Shown here: piece by piece, positions 1 to 7,946 of the stretch
Layout of the letters: each line of letters begins with the position of its first letter
How positions within the stretch are numbered: position 1 is the stretch's first letter
Origin: an uncultured Pelagibacteraceae bacterium
GTDB lineage: Bacteria > Pseudomonadota > Alphaproteobacteria > Pelagibacterales > Pelagibacteraceae
Direction of reading: 5' to 3'
Assembly: GCA_902633535.1 (NCBI GenBank)
Contig: CACPGM010000017.1
Span: 1 to 10,201, forward strand
DNA length: 10,201 nucleotides
Notes under the pieces: generated by a model
Database searches by the model: none
What the model was told of the DNA's origin: nothing
What the model saw: the letters and a program-made list of their open reading frames with translations, nothing else
Program-made: the position numbers and the translations under genes

Positions 1-1039
<1,039 letters not shown>

Positions 1040-1588
1040 TTAATTAGATATTTTTGCGCCCCTGGTCATTGCAACTGCTCCTGTTCTTGAGACACTAACA
1101 AGACCAAGTGCTTTTAAATTTTTACTCATTATATCTATTTCTCTTCTCAGTGCTGTAATTTGAATTACAATAGATTTATTTGTTTTATCTAATATAACTG
1201 GATTAAATTTTTTACAAGCACTTAAGGCTTTTTTGACTTTTATTGAGGTGCCTACAACTTTTAATAACGCCATTTCTTTAAAAATCACATTTTTATCTTC
1301 TCTTTTAAAATTTGCTACTTTATGAACTGGTACTAGTTTTTTTAATTGTAGTGCAATTTGTTCAATAACTTCAGGTGTTCCTGTTGTTACTACTGTAACT
1401 CTAGAAAGACTCTTTTTATGATCTACCTCTGCTACAGCAAGTGATTCTATATTGTAACCTCTGCCTGAAAACAAACCTACAACTCTAGCAAGTACACCTG
1501 CTTCATTATCTACCCATACAACAAATATATGTGTATCTAATTTTCCAGTTTTCGTCGGTGTACTGTAGGCTGATTTTGATTTTACCAT
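1040..1588 (-). CDS. ilvN: Acetolactate synthase small (regulatory) subunit
   Basis: This is the regulatory subunit of acetohydroxyacid synthase. In this family it binds the large subunit, raises its activity and confers feedback inhibition by branched-chain amino acids, usually valine. I take the start at 1588, giving 182 residues. An open frame extends to 1648, but that start would lie inside ilvB and would add an atypical basic leader. The 1588 ATG sits one base after the ilvB stop (TAA-A-ATG), which suggests translational coupling. The N-terminal ACT domain spans about residues 19 to 95, with the ligand-site hallmark NEAGVLARVVGLFSGRGYN at 28 to 46. A C-terminal ALS small-subunit domain follows. 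Length fits the family (about 160 to 185). The symbol ilvH would be equally acceptable. Confidence 0.95.
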   Translation of the reverse strand: MVKSKSAYSTPTKTGKLDTHIFVVWVDNEAGVLARVVGLFSGRGYNIESLAVAEVDHKKSLSRVTVVTTGTPEVIEQIALQLKKLVPVHKVANFKREDKNVIFKEMALLKVVGTSIKVKKALSACKKFNPVILDKTNKSIVIQITALRREIDIMSKNLKALGLVSVSRTGAVAMTRGAKISN

Positions 1589-1589
1589 T

Positions 1590-3356
1590 TTACACCAAAG
1601 CTTTTCCCTTACCTGAAATTTTGTTTTCATCTTGGTCTTTAGGCCCAAGCAACATTTGATTATGCGGTTTTCCTGAAGGGATCATTGGAAAACAATTTTC
1701 ATCCTGATCAACATGACAATCAAAAATTACAGGACTATCTACATCTATCATTTCTTGAATTTTTTCATCTAATTCATTGGGGTTTTTTGCCCTAATTCCT
1801 AAACATCCGTAAGCTTCAGCTAATTTAACAAAATCAGGCAATGCTTCCGAATAACTTTCAGAATAATTTTTTTCATGTAATAATTCCTGCCACTGTCTTA
1901 CCATTCCCATATACTGATTATTTAAGATAAATATTTTTATAGGAAGATTGTATTGAACTGCTGTAGAAATTTCTTGCATCGTCATCAAAATTGAAGCCTC
2001 ACCAGCAATATCCACTACTAATTTTTTTGGATGAGCAATCTGAACTCCAACCGCAGCTGGTAGCCCATATCCCATGGTGCCTAACCCTCCTGAGGTCATC
2101 CATCTATTAGGTTTATTGAATTTATAATGTTGTGCGGCCCACATTTGATGCTGTCCAACCTCTGTTGTTATGAATGTATCTTGATTTTTTGTTAATTCAT
2201 ATAATCTTTGTACTGCATATTGAGGCTTAATAATTGTATTACTATTAATAAAGTTTAAAGACTCTTTTTTTCTCCACTTTTGAATTTGTTGCCACCATTT
2301 TGAAATTTTTTGTTTATTTGATTTTTCTAAATTCAAATTTTTATTTTTAAGGGTCTTTGTAATTGATTTAATTACATCACTAACATCACCTACAATTGAT
2401 AAGTCAACTTTTACAATTTTGTTAATTGAAGAGGGGTCAATATCAATATGGACTTTTTTTGATTTAGGAGAAAATTCATCAATTTTGCCTGTAATACGAT
2501 CATCAAATCGAGCTCCAATATTTATCAATAAATCACAATCATGCATTGCATTGTTTGCTTCATAAGTACCATGCATTCCAAGCATTCCTAAAAACTGATT
2601 ATCATCTCCTGGATAGGCACCTAATCCTTGTAGAGTTGATGTAATCGGAAAACCTGTTAAAGAAACTAATTCTCTTAAAAGTTCACTTGCTTTTGGCCCA
2701 GAATTAATAACTCCCCCACCTGTATAGAAAATTGGTTTTATGGCTTTACTCATTAAATTGATTAATTGATCAATATCTTTTTGATTATATCTATTCTGTA
2801 TTTTTCCATTCAAGTTTTTTTCTTTTTTAGGTTTGGAATATTTTACTTTCGCGAACTGAACATCTTTTGGAATATCAACAAGTACAGGTCCTGGTCTACC
2901 TGTTGTTGCAACCTTAAATGCTTCATGCATTACTCTTGATAAATCATTAATATCTTTTACTAACCAATTGTGTTTAGTGCACGGTCTAGTAATTCCTGTT
3001 GTGTCACACTCTTGGAAAGCATCAGTACCTATTAAATGGGTTGGTACTTGTCCTGAAATACAAACTAAAGGAACAGAATCCATATAAGCATCTGTTAATG
3101 CAGTTACTACATTAGTTGCACCCGGTCCTGAAGTTACAAGTACTACACCTGGTTTTCCAGATGATCTAGCATATCCTTCAGCCGCGTGTCCTGCGCCTTG
3201 TTCATGTCTAACCAAAATATGTTTAATTGATGAATGATTTTTTAACTCATCATAGATTGGTAAAACTGCTCCACCTGGATAACCAAAAATAAATTCAACA
3301 CCTTGATCCTCAAGGCACTTAAAAACAATTTCTGCTCCAGAATATAATTTTGACAT
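1590..3356 (-). CDS. ilvB: Acetolactate synthase large (catalytic) subunit
   Basis: This ThDP- and FAD-dependent enzyme condenses two pyruvates, or pyruvate with 2-oxobutyrate, in the first shared step of branched-chain amino acid synthesis. Its 588 residues match the family. The N-terminal ThDP pyrimidine domain carries FGYPGGAVLPIYDEL (24 to 38) and the activating Glu, E52, in RHEQGAGHAAEGYAR. The FAD-binding central domain covers about 195 to 335 (GMHGTYEANNAM at 260 to 271, GARFDDRITG at 281 to 290). The C-terminal pyrophosphate domain has GEA at 452 to 454 and NN at 479 to 480, followed by QYMGMVRQWQ. The usual metal-binding GD in that motif is GE here (see findings). No Shine-Dalgarno sequence precedes the ATG at 3356, and a putative promoter sits so close that the mRNA could be leaderless. 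Followed one base later by ilvN. The symbol ilvI is also used for this family. Confidence 0.97.
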   Translation of the reverse strand: MSKLYSGAEIVFKCLEDQGVEFIFGYPGGAVLPIYDELKNHSSIKHILVRHEQGAGHAAEGYARSSGKPGVVLVTSGPGATNVVTALTDAYMDSVPLVCISGQVPTHLIGTDAFQECDTTGITRPCTKHNWLVKDINDLSRVMHEAFKVATTGRPGPVLVDIPKDVQFAKVKYSKPKKEKNLNGKIQNRYNQKDIDQLINLMSKAIKPIFYTGGGVINSGPKASELLRELVSLTGFPITSTLQGLGAYPGDDNQFLGMLGMHGTYEANNAMHDCDLLINIGARFDDRITGKIDEFSPKSKKVHIDIDPSSINKIVKVDLSIVGDVSDVIKSITKTLKNKNLNLEKSNKQKISKWWQQIQKWRKKESLNFINSNTIIKPQYAVQRLYELTKNQDTFITTEVGQHQMWAAQHYKFNKPNRWMTSGGLGTMGYGLPAAVGVQIAHPKKLVVDIAGEASILMTMQEISTAVQYNLPIKIFILNNQYMGMVRQWQELLHEKNYSESYSEALPDFVKLAEAYGCLGIRAKNPNELDEKIQEMIDVDSPVIFDCHVDQDENCFPMIPSGKPHNQMLLGPKDQDENKISGKGKALV

Positions 3357-3409
3357 TCAGTCAATCTAGCTGAAGTTGTACTGATTGGTCAAGTTATACT
3401 GAATATAAT
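3357..3409 (-). promoter_or_regulatory. Putative ilvBNC promoter region
   Basis: This 53-nt gap between miaA and ilvB is the only sizeable break in an eight-gene run. On the minus strand a -35-like TTGACC (3392 to 3387) is followed, 18 nt later, by a -10-like TAGATT (3368 to 3363). That would place transcription initiation about at the ilvB ATG. A second -10-like TATAAC (3398 to 3393) lies further upstream without a good -35. I see no leader peptide or attenuator hairpin. The two hexamers are imperfect, so the exact promoter is inference; a control region here is likely from context. Confidence 0.45.
3371..3404 (-). repeat. Imperfect 16-bp direct repeat upstream of ilvB
   Basis: On the plus strand, positions 3371 to 3386 read TGAAGTTGTACTGATT and positions 3389 to 3404 read TCAAGTTATACTGAAT. 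They match at 13 of 16 positions and have an 18-bp period. The core AAGTTRTACTG is repeated with a single mismatch (3373 to 3383 and 3391 to 3401). The repeat overlaps the putative -35 element of ilvB, which is where an operator would be expected. The bound factor, if any, is unknown. Confidence 0.6.
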
Positions 3410-4318
3410 TTAAATTTTTTTTAGAAAACTATTTAAACTTTTAGGGTTAATTTTTTTCCAACTTTTCATGTGACCTCTTGCCCATGTTGCTTGTCTTTTA
3501 GCGTATTGTCTAGTCTTTATTGATATTTTCTCAATAACTTCCTCTTTAACCATCTTTTTTTTAATAAAATCACTGATTTCAGCTACACCGATTGCTTTAG
3601 ATATACTTTTATTTTTTGAGATTCTAAGTTTTAAAAATTTCTTCACTTCCAAAATTGCACCAACATCCACCATATGCTTTGTTCTTAAATTGATTTTTTT
3701 AATTAATTCAGACCGAGGATAATCAATATAAAGTTTTAAAAATTCATTTTTTTTAAAACTAGATTTTGTGTTTTTATGCCATTCTATAATAGACTTTTTT
3801 GTATATGATTTTATTTCATATGCTCGTATTGATCTTTGAGCATCAGTTGAATTTATTTGACTAAATATCAATGGATCAAGTCTTAAAAGTTTTTTATAAA
3901 ATTTTTCTTGCCCAATGGATTTATTTAATGATCTGATTTTATTCCTAAATTTTAGTGGAATTAAAGGAATTTCAATCAAACCTTCGGTTAATGCTTTAAA
4001 ATATAATCCTGTACCACCAACTAAAATTGGGATTTTTTTTCTTTTCTTAATTTCTTTGATCTTTTTAACTACTATCTTGAGCCAATCACCAACTGAAAAA
4101 TCTTTATTAGATTTTTGAAAACCATATAAGTGATGTTTAATTTTTTCAAAATCTTTTTTATGTGGTCTGGCAGTTAAGATCTTTAAATCTTTATATATCT
4201 GCATACTGTCTGCATTGACTATCTCTCCCTGTGTTTTTTTTGCTAATTGAATTGCAAAATCTGACTTACCAGATGCTGTGGGACCATAAATTAAAATAAT
4301 TTTGGATTTTAAATCCAT
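3410..4318 (-). CDS. miaA: tRNA dimethylallyltransferase (MiaA)
   Basis: MiaA transfers a dimethylallyl group to N6 of adenosine 37 in tRNAs that read UNN codons, which stabilises weak codon-anticodon pairing. The 302 residues carry the P-loop GPTASGKS (12 to 19), the conserved DSMQIY (37 to 42), TARP (49 to 52), GGTGLY (101 to 106), the DAQR segment (159 to 162) and the C-terminal basic stretch KTRQYAKRQATWARG (268 to 282) typical of the family. Length is normal for MiaA (about 290 to 320). The ATG is two bases after the degP stop, so the two genes are almost certainly cotranscribed. miaA lies near hflK and hflC in E. coli as well, although hfq and hflX do not lie between them here. Confidence 0.96.
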   Translation of the reverse strand: MDLKSKIILIYGPTASGKSDFAIQLAKKTQGEIVNADSMQIYKDLKILTARPHKKDFEKIKHHLYGFQKSNKDFSVGDWLKIVVKKIKEIKKRKKIPILVGGTGLYFKALTEGLIEIPLIPLKFRNKIRSLNKSIGQEKFYKKLLRLDPLIFSQINSTDAQRSIRAYEIKSYTKKSIIEWHKNTKSSFKKNEFLKLYIDYPRSELIKKINLRTKHMVDVGAILEVKKFLKLRISKNKSISKAIGVAEISDFIKKKMVKEEVIEKISIKTRQYAKRQATWARGHMKSWKKINPKSLNSFLKKI

Positions 4319-4320
4319 TG

Positions 4321-5724
4321 TTACTTTAATTTTATACCAATGTATCTTCTTTGATTTTCGTTATTATAGATAACTAATAAAATTGTTTTTTGATTAGTTT
4401 TTAAAACCTGTTTAACAACTTGACTTAAATCATCTATTGATTTTATCTTTTTCTTTTGAGCTTCAATTATAATACTATTTACTTCAATTGAGTTTAGAAG
4501 AGGGCTATCATTTTCAATTTTAGTAATAACTAATCCACTTGTTTGGTTAGGAAGTTTTCTTTGTTTTATATCCTCTTTATTCAATTTTCTAACTGTTATC
4601 CCTAAGCTTTCTATTTTATCTTCTTTAGGTGAAGATTTTTCAGCAATTGTAAAGTCTTCTGAGGTTTCTAATCTTCCTAATGTAATTTTTTTTGTAATTG
4701 CTTTTTTATTTCTCCAAATTTTAACATCTACTCTTTTTCCAACTTCTGTTCTTGCAACAATAATTGGTAATTCTTTCATTTCTTGAATTTTCTCACCATT
4801 AAATTCTAAAATAATATCACCTGCTTTTACTCCAGCTTTATCTGAAGGACTATTATCTGCAACACTAGCTACTAGTGCTCCTCTAGGCTCATCCAAACCT
4901 TCTACTTCAGCAATTTCTTTAGTTACATCTTGTATCCTAACGCCAAGCCATCCCCTTTTAGTTTCTCCAAATTCTAATAACTGATCAATAATAATTTTTG
5001 CACTATTTGAAGGAATTGAAAATCCAATTCCAATTGAACCGTTTCTTCCTAAAATTGCGGTATTGATTCCAATTACATCGCCATTCATATCAAACAAGGG
5101 TCCTCCTGAGTTACCAGAATTAATTGATGCATCTGTTTGTATATAATCTTCATATCTAGAAAGACCTATAGATCTATTTCTTGCTGAAATAATTCCAGAC
5201 GTTACGGTTCCGCCAAGACCAAATGGATTTCCTATTGCAATTACCCAATCTCCAATTCGAGCCTTATCAGAGTCTCCAAATTTTACTGGGATAAATTTTT
5301 CTTTTGTATCCAATTGCAAAACTGCAATATCTGATAATGGATCAGAACCAACTACTTTTGCTTTAAATTCTTTATCACCATTAACTCGAACTATAATATC
5401 TTCTGCATCTTGGATTACATGATTATTAGTAACCACAATTCCTTTTTCATCAATTATAAATCCTGAACCAAGAGCGGCTGTTTTTCTTTCTTGTGGAGTT
5501 CCAAATTCTTTGAACATATCTTCAAATGGAGATCCGGGAGGAAATTGGAAAGGAAATGGGTTAGAATTTGTAACTACTGTTTGTGTCGTTGATATATTGA
5601 CCACTGATGGCATTAATTTCTCAGCAAGATCAGCAAATGACTCTGGTACTGTGTTGGAATTTGATAAAGACAAATTACTAAATGTAAATAATAGTACTAG
5701 AAATATTGTTTTGATTTTTTTCAT
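4321..5724 (-). CDS. degP: Do-type periplasmic serine protease/chaperone (DegP/HtrA family)
   Basis: This is a trypsin-fold protease with two PDZ domains that degrades or refolds damaged envelope proteins. I place the start at 5724 (467 residues), one base after the yjeT stop. The alternative ATG at 5739 adds five residues and overlaps yjeT by 14 nt, whereas the 5724 start yields a clean signal peptide (MKKIKTIFLVLLFTFSNLSL). In this numbering the catalytic triad is H102 (TNNHVI), D132 (SDPLSD) and S206 (NSGNSGGPLFD). PDZ1 covers about 257 to 350, with the carboxylate-binding loop RGWLGVRIQ near its start, and the more divergent PDZ2 covers about 371 to 465. A proline- and phenylalanine-rich loop near residues 55 to 70 corresponds to the LA loop. 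Whether it is orthologous to DegP or DegQ cannot be settled here. Confidence 0.94.
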   Translation of the reverse strand: MKKIKTIFLVLLFTFSNLSLSNSNTVPESFADLAEKLMPSVVNISTTQTVVTNSNPFPFQFPPGSPFEDMFKEFGTPQERKTAALGSGFIIDEKGIVVTNNHVIQDAEDIIVRVNGDKEFKAKVVGSDPLSDIAVLQLDTKEKFIPVKFGDSDKARIGDWVIAIGNPFGLGGTVTSGIISARNRSIGLSRYEDYIQTDASINSGNSGGPLFDMNGDVIGINTAILGRNGSIGIGFSIPSNSAKIIIDQLLEFGETKRGWLGVRIQDVTKEIAEVEGLDEPRGALVASVADNSPSDKAGVKAGDIILEFNGEKIQEMKELPIIVARTEVGKRVDVKIWRNKKAITKKITLGRLETSEDFTIAEKSSPKEDKIESLGITVRKLNKEDIKQRKLPNQTSGLVITKIENDSPLLNSIEVNSIIIEAQKKKIKSIDDLSQVVKQVLKTNQKTILLVIYNNENQRRYIGIKLK

Positions 5725-5725
5725 G

Positions 5726-5911
5726 CTAACTTTTAACATAATAAATAATTATAAATCCTAAGATTGCAAATACTAGACCACCAAATCTTAATTGACTGTC
5801 GTTTACAAACTCTATCTTTTTTAACATATTTTTCATTTTTGATGGAAATATGGCATATAGAATACCTTCAATAAAAAGAAATAGACCAAAAGCTATGATC
5901 AACTCTTTCAT
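5726..5911 (-). CDS. yjeT: Small inner-membrane protein, DUF2065 (YjeT-like)
   Basis: A 61-residue protein of unknown function with two predicted membrane segments, at about residues 3 to 22 and 43 to 58. Between them is a short basic loop (PSKMKNMLKKIEF). The family hallmark is the arrangement of FIEGILYAIFP in the first segment followed by LRFGGLVFAILGFIIIYY in the second. E. coli YjeT, which lies directly downstream of hflC, has the comparable RFGGGLVVAGVVVYY. The same position after hflC here supports the assignment and suggests a role linked to HflKC or FtsH, but no biochemical function can be read from the sequence. The start follows hflC by 13 nt, with only a weak AAAG upstream. Confidence 0.88.
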   Translation of the reverse strand: MKELIIAFGLFLFIEGILYAIFPSKMKNMLKKIEFVNDSQLRFGGLVFAILGFIIIYYVKS

Positions 5912-5924
5912 TCTTTGATTATTA

Positions 5925-6794
5925 TTATTGAGATTTAGGTTTTATATTACCAAAAAATTTAAAAAACTCTGAGTCTGGAGATAAAATTAAAGATGTATCA
6001 CCACCAATTAAAGCAGTTTCATAAGCTTGCATGGCTCTATAAAAAGCAAAAAATTCAGGATCTCTCCCGAATGCATCAGCAAAAATTTTATTTCTTTGAC
6101 CGTCACCTTCACCTTTCATGATCTCAGATTTTTTTTGGGCATCAGCTAAAATTACAGTTACTTCTTTATCTGCTGTAGATGTAATTGTTACTGCCATTTC
6201 TGCACCTCTAGCTCTAAATTCTTTAGCTTCTCTCTCTCTTTCAGTTTGCATTCTTCTATAGATCGCCTCACTGTTAGCTTGCGGCAAATCTGCTCTCTTA
6301 ATTCTTACATCAACAATTTCAATTCCAAAATTTTCAGCCTCTGTATTTACACCTTCTTGAATTAGTGTCATTTGTTTTGTTCTGTCTTTTGAAAGTAATG
6401 TTTGTAATTCTTGTTGCCCAAGGACATTTCTAATTCTTGAGTTTATAATTGTTGATAGTCTTGATCTTGCAACTCTCTCATTTCCAACTGAAATATAAAA
6501 TTTTAATGGATCTACAATTTTAAATCTTGCAAACGCATCAACAATTAATCTTTTTTGATCTGAGGCAATTACTTCTTCTGGTGGTGTATCTAAATTTAAT
6601 ATCCTTTTATCCAAATAAACTACGTTTTGAATAAATGGAATTTTAAAATTTAAGCCTGGTTCTACAATAATTCTTTTAGGATCACCAAATTGTAGAACAA
6701 TAGCTTGGTTAACTTCTTTTATAATAAAAACTGAAAAGAAAACTACTGCTCCAAGAAGTGCAACTATAGGTAATATTATTTTTTGTGCTTTCAT
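5925..6794 (-). CDS. hflC: SPFH-domain protein HflC, FtsH protease modulator
   Basis: HflC pairs with HflK in a large membrane-anchored assembly that encloses the AAA protease FtsH and limits its access to membrane substrates. The 289-residue protein has one N-terminal transmembrane segment (about 6 to 25) followed by a periplasmic SPFH/Band 7 domain. Recognisable elements are VNQAIVLQFGDPKRIIVEPGLNF (about 28 to 50), VDAFARFKIVDPLKFY, and the alanine- and glutamate-rich helical region with ERERE-AKEFRARG (about 183 to 196). The C-terminal part has FFAFYRAMQAYE. The ATG abuts the hflK stop directly (TAAATG with no spacer), so HflK and HflC are probably made in a coupled way. Three in-frame TAA codons in a row end the gene. 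Confidence 0.96.
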   Translation of the reverse strand: MKAQKIILPIVALLGAVVFFSVFIIKEVNQAIVLQFGDPKRIIVEPGLNFKIPFIQNVVYLDKRILNLDTPPEEVIASDQKRLIVDAFARFKIVDPLKFYISVGNERVARSRLSTIINSRIRNVLGQQELQTLLSKDRTKQMTLIQEGVNTEAENFGIEIVDVRIKRADLPQANSEAIYRRMQTEREREAKEFRARGAEMAVTITSTADKEVTVILADAQKKSEIMKGEGDGQRNKIFADAFGRDPEFFAFYRAMQAYETALIGGDTSLILSPDSEFFKFFGNIKPKSQ

Positions 6795-7895
6795 TTAATT
6801 ACTTGCTTTCTTTTTACTTAATTCTGGTAAAGGAAGATAAGGAACTACTCCTGATCCTGCATTTTTTTCAATAATTACCTTCTCTATGTCAGCTAAAACT
6901 TTTTCCATGGTTTCTAAATACATTCTTTCTTGAGTAACCTCTTTTGCCTTATCATACTCAGTAAAGATAGATACAAACCTACTAGCTTCACCTTCTGCTT
7001 TTGCTACAACTTCTTTTTTATAAGCTTCAGCAGCTTGTAAAATTTTTTGAGCCTCACCTCTAGCTCTCGGGATTACATCATTTGCATAAGCTTCTGCTTC
7101 ATTCTTTGATCTTTCCATATCAGCTCTTGCAGCTTGAACATCTCTAAAAGCATCAATAACTTGATCTGGTGGGTCTGCTTTTTGAGTTTGTACTTGTGTT
7201 ATTTGTATTCCACTTTGATATTCATCTAAAATTGATTGAATAATTTCTTGTGTTTCTAATTCAATCTTAGCTCTACCTTCGGTTAAAATTGGTTGAATAT
7301 CACTTTTAGCAATTACTTCTCTCATTGCAGTTTCTGCTGCAGCTTTAACAGTTCCCTCGGGGTCTTGAATTTCAAATAAAAATTTTCCAGCATCTTTAAT
7401 TACCCAAAATACAGAAAAATCTATATTTACAATATTTTCATCACCAGTTAACATTAGACTTTCTTGTGGAACATCGGCCACTCCTCCGCCTGTTGAGAAA
7501 CCACTATCTCTCTCAGATCGAAATCCAATATCCATTCTATTGACTTTAGTAACTTTTGGAGTTTGAACTGTTTCTACAGGAAAAGGTATATGATAATTAA
7601 GACCAGGTTGCGTTGTTTTTATAAATTTACCAAATCTCAACACTACTCCTTGTTCATCAGGCAGTACTCTATAAAGACCACTTGCTAACCAAACAAAACC
7701 TAAAATAATTAAAACTAAGATGGCTTGCTTTCCTCCAGAAGAGCTTCCTCCGGGTAAAAATTTTTTAATTTTTTCTTGAAACTCCCTGATAATTTTATCA
7801 ATATCTGGTGGAGTTGGTCCTCTTCCAGATCCATTTCCTCCTCCAGGAGGTGTTCCCCACGGACTTCCACCACTTTGCTTAAAATCATCTGGCAT
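6795..7895 (-). CDS. hflK: SPFH-domain protein HflK, FtsH protease modulator
   Basis: The partner of HflC in the FtsH-regulating membrane complex. The 366 residues begin with a glycine- and proline-rich cytoplasmic tail (residues 8 to 30, containing SPWGTPPGGG) that is typical of HflK and absent from HflC. A transmembrane segment follows at about 57 to 74. The SPFH domain begins at about 78 (LPDEQGVVLRFGKF, then PGLNYHIPFP), and a long alanine- and glutamate-rich coiled-coil region covers about 235 to 335. A short C-terminal tail (YLPLPELSKKK) ends the protein. The gene is first in the hflK-hflC-yjeT-degP-miaA series. No Shine-Dalgarno sequence precedes the ATG, and a TATACT hexamer (7908 to 7903) ends only seven bases upstream of it. 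Confidence 0.96.
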   Translation of the reverse strand: MPDDFKQSGGSPWGTPPGGGNGSGRGPTPPDIDKIIREFQEKIKKFLPGGSSSGGKQAILVLIILGFVWLASGLYRVLPDEQGVVLRFGKFIKTTQPGLNYHIPFPVETVQTPKVTKVNRMDIGFRSERDSGFSTGGGVADVPQESLMLTGDENIVNIDFSVFWVIKDAGKFLFEIQDPEGTVKAAAETAMREVIAKSDIQPILTEGRAKIELETQEIIQSILDEYQSGIQITQVQTQKADPPDQVIDAFRDVQAARADMERSKNEAEAYANDVIPRARGEAQKILQAAEAYKKEVVAKAEGEASRFVSIFTEYDKAKEVTQERMYLETMEKVLADIEKVIIEKNAGSGVVPYLPLPELSKKKASN

Positions 7896-7946
7896 ATGCC
7901 AAAGTATATAGTGTCTTTATTGTAAAAAACAAGTAATGATCAAAAT
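7896..7946. promoter_or_regulatory. Divergent hflK/mrp promoter region
   Basis: These 51 bp separate two divergent genes, so both promoters must lie here or inside the coding ends. For hflK (minus) the best -10 is TATACT at 7908 to 7903; the possible -35 (TTGTTT, 18 nt upstream) is poor. For mrp (plus), TATATA at 7905 to 7910 and TATTGT at 7918 to 7923 are -10-like, but I see no good -35. Neither gene has a Shine-Dalgarno site. The palindrome GGCATATGCC (7891 to 7900) covers the hflK start codon and could be an operator or chance. Confidence 0.5.

Noticed and set aside
1589..1648. Extended ilvN start giving 20 extra residues
   Set aside because: The extension would lie inside ilvB and encodes a basic leader unlike IlvN proteins; the ATG at 1588 sits one base after the ilvB stop.
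3915..4118. Plus-strand 67-codon open frame
   Set aside because: It lies wholly inside miaA on the opposite strand, has a low-complexity Leu/Ile/Phe-rich product that mirrors Lys/Asn-rich miaA codons, and shows no start signal.
5725..5739. Upstream degP start adding five residues
   Set aside because: It would overlap yjeT by 14 nt and spoil an otherwise textbook signal peptide that begins MKKIK at 5724.
5510..5761. Plus-strand 83-codon open frame over the degP start
   Set aside because: It is antisense to the degP N-terminus and the yjeT end, both well supported, and its product resembles no family.
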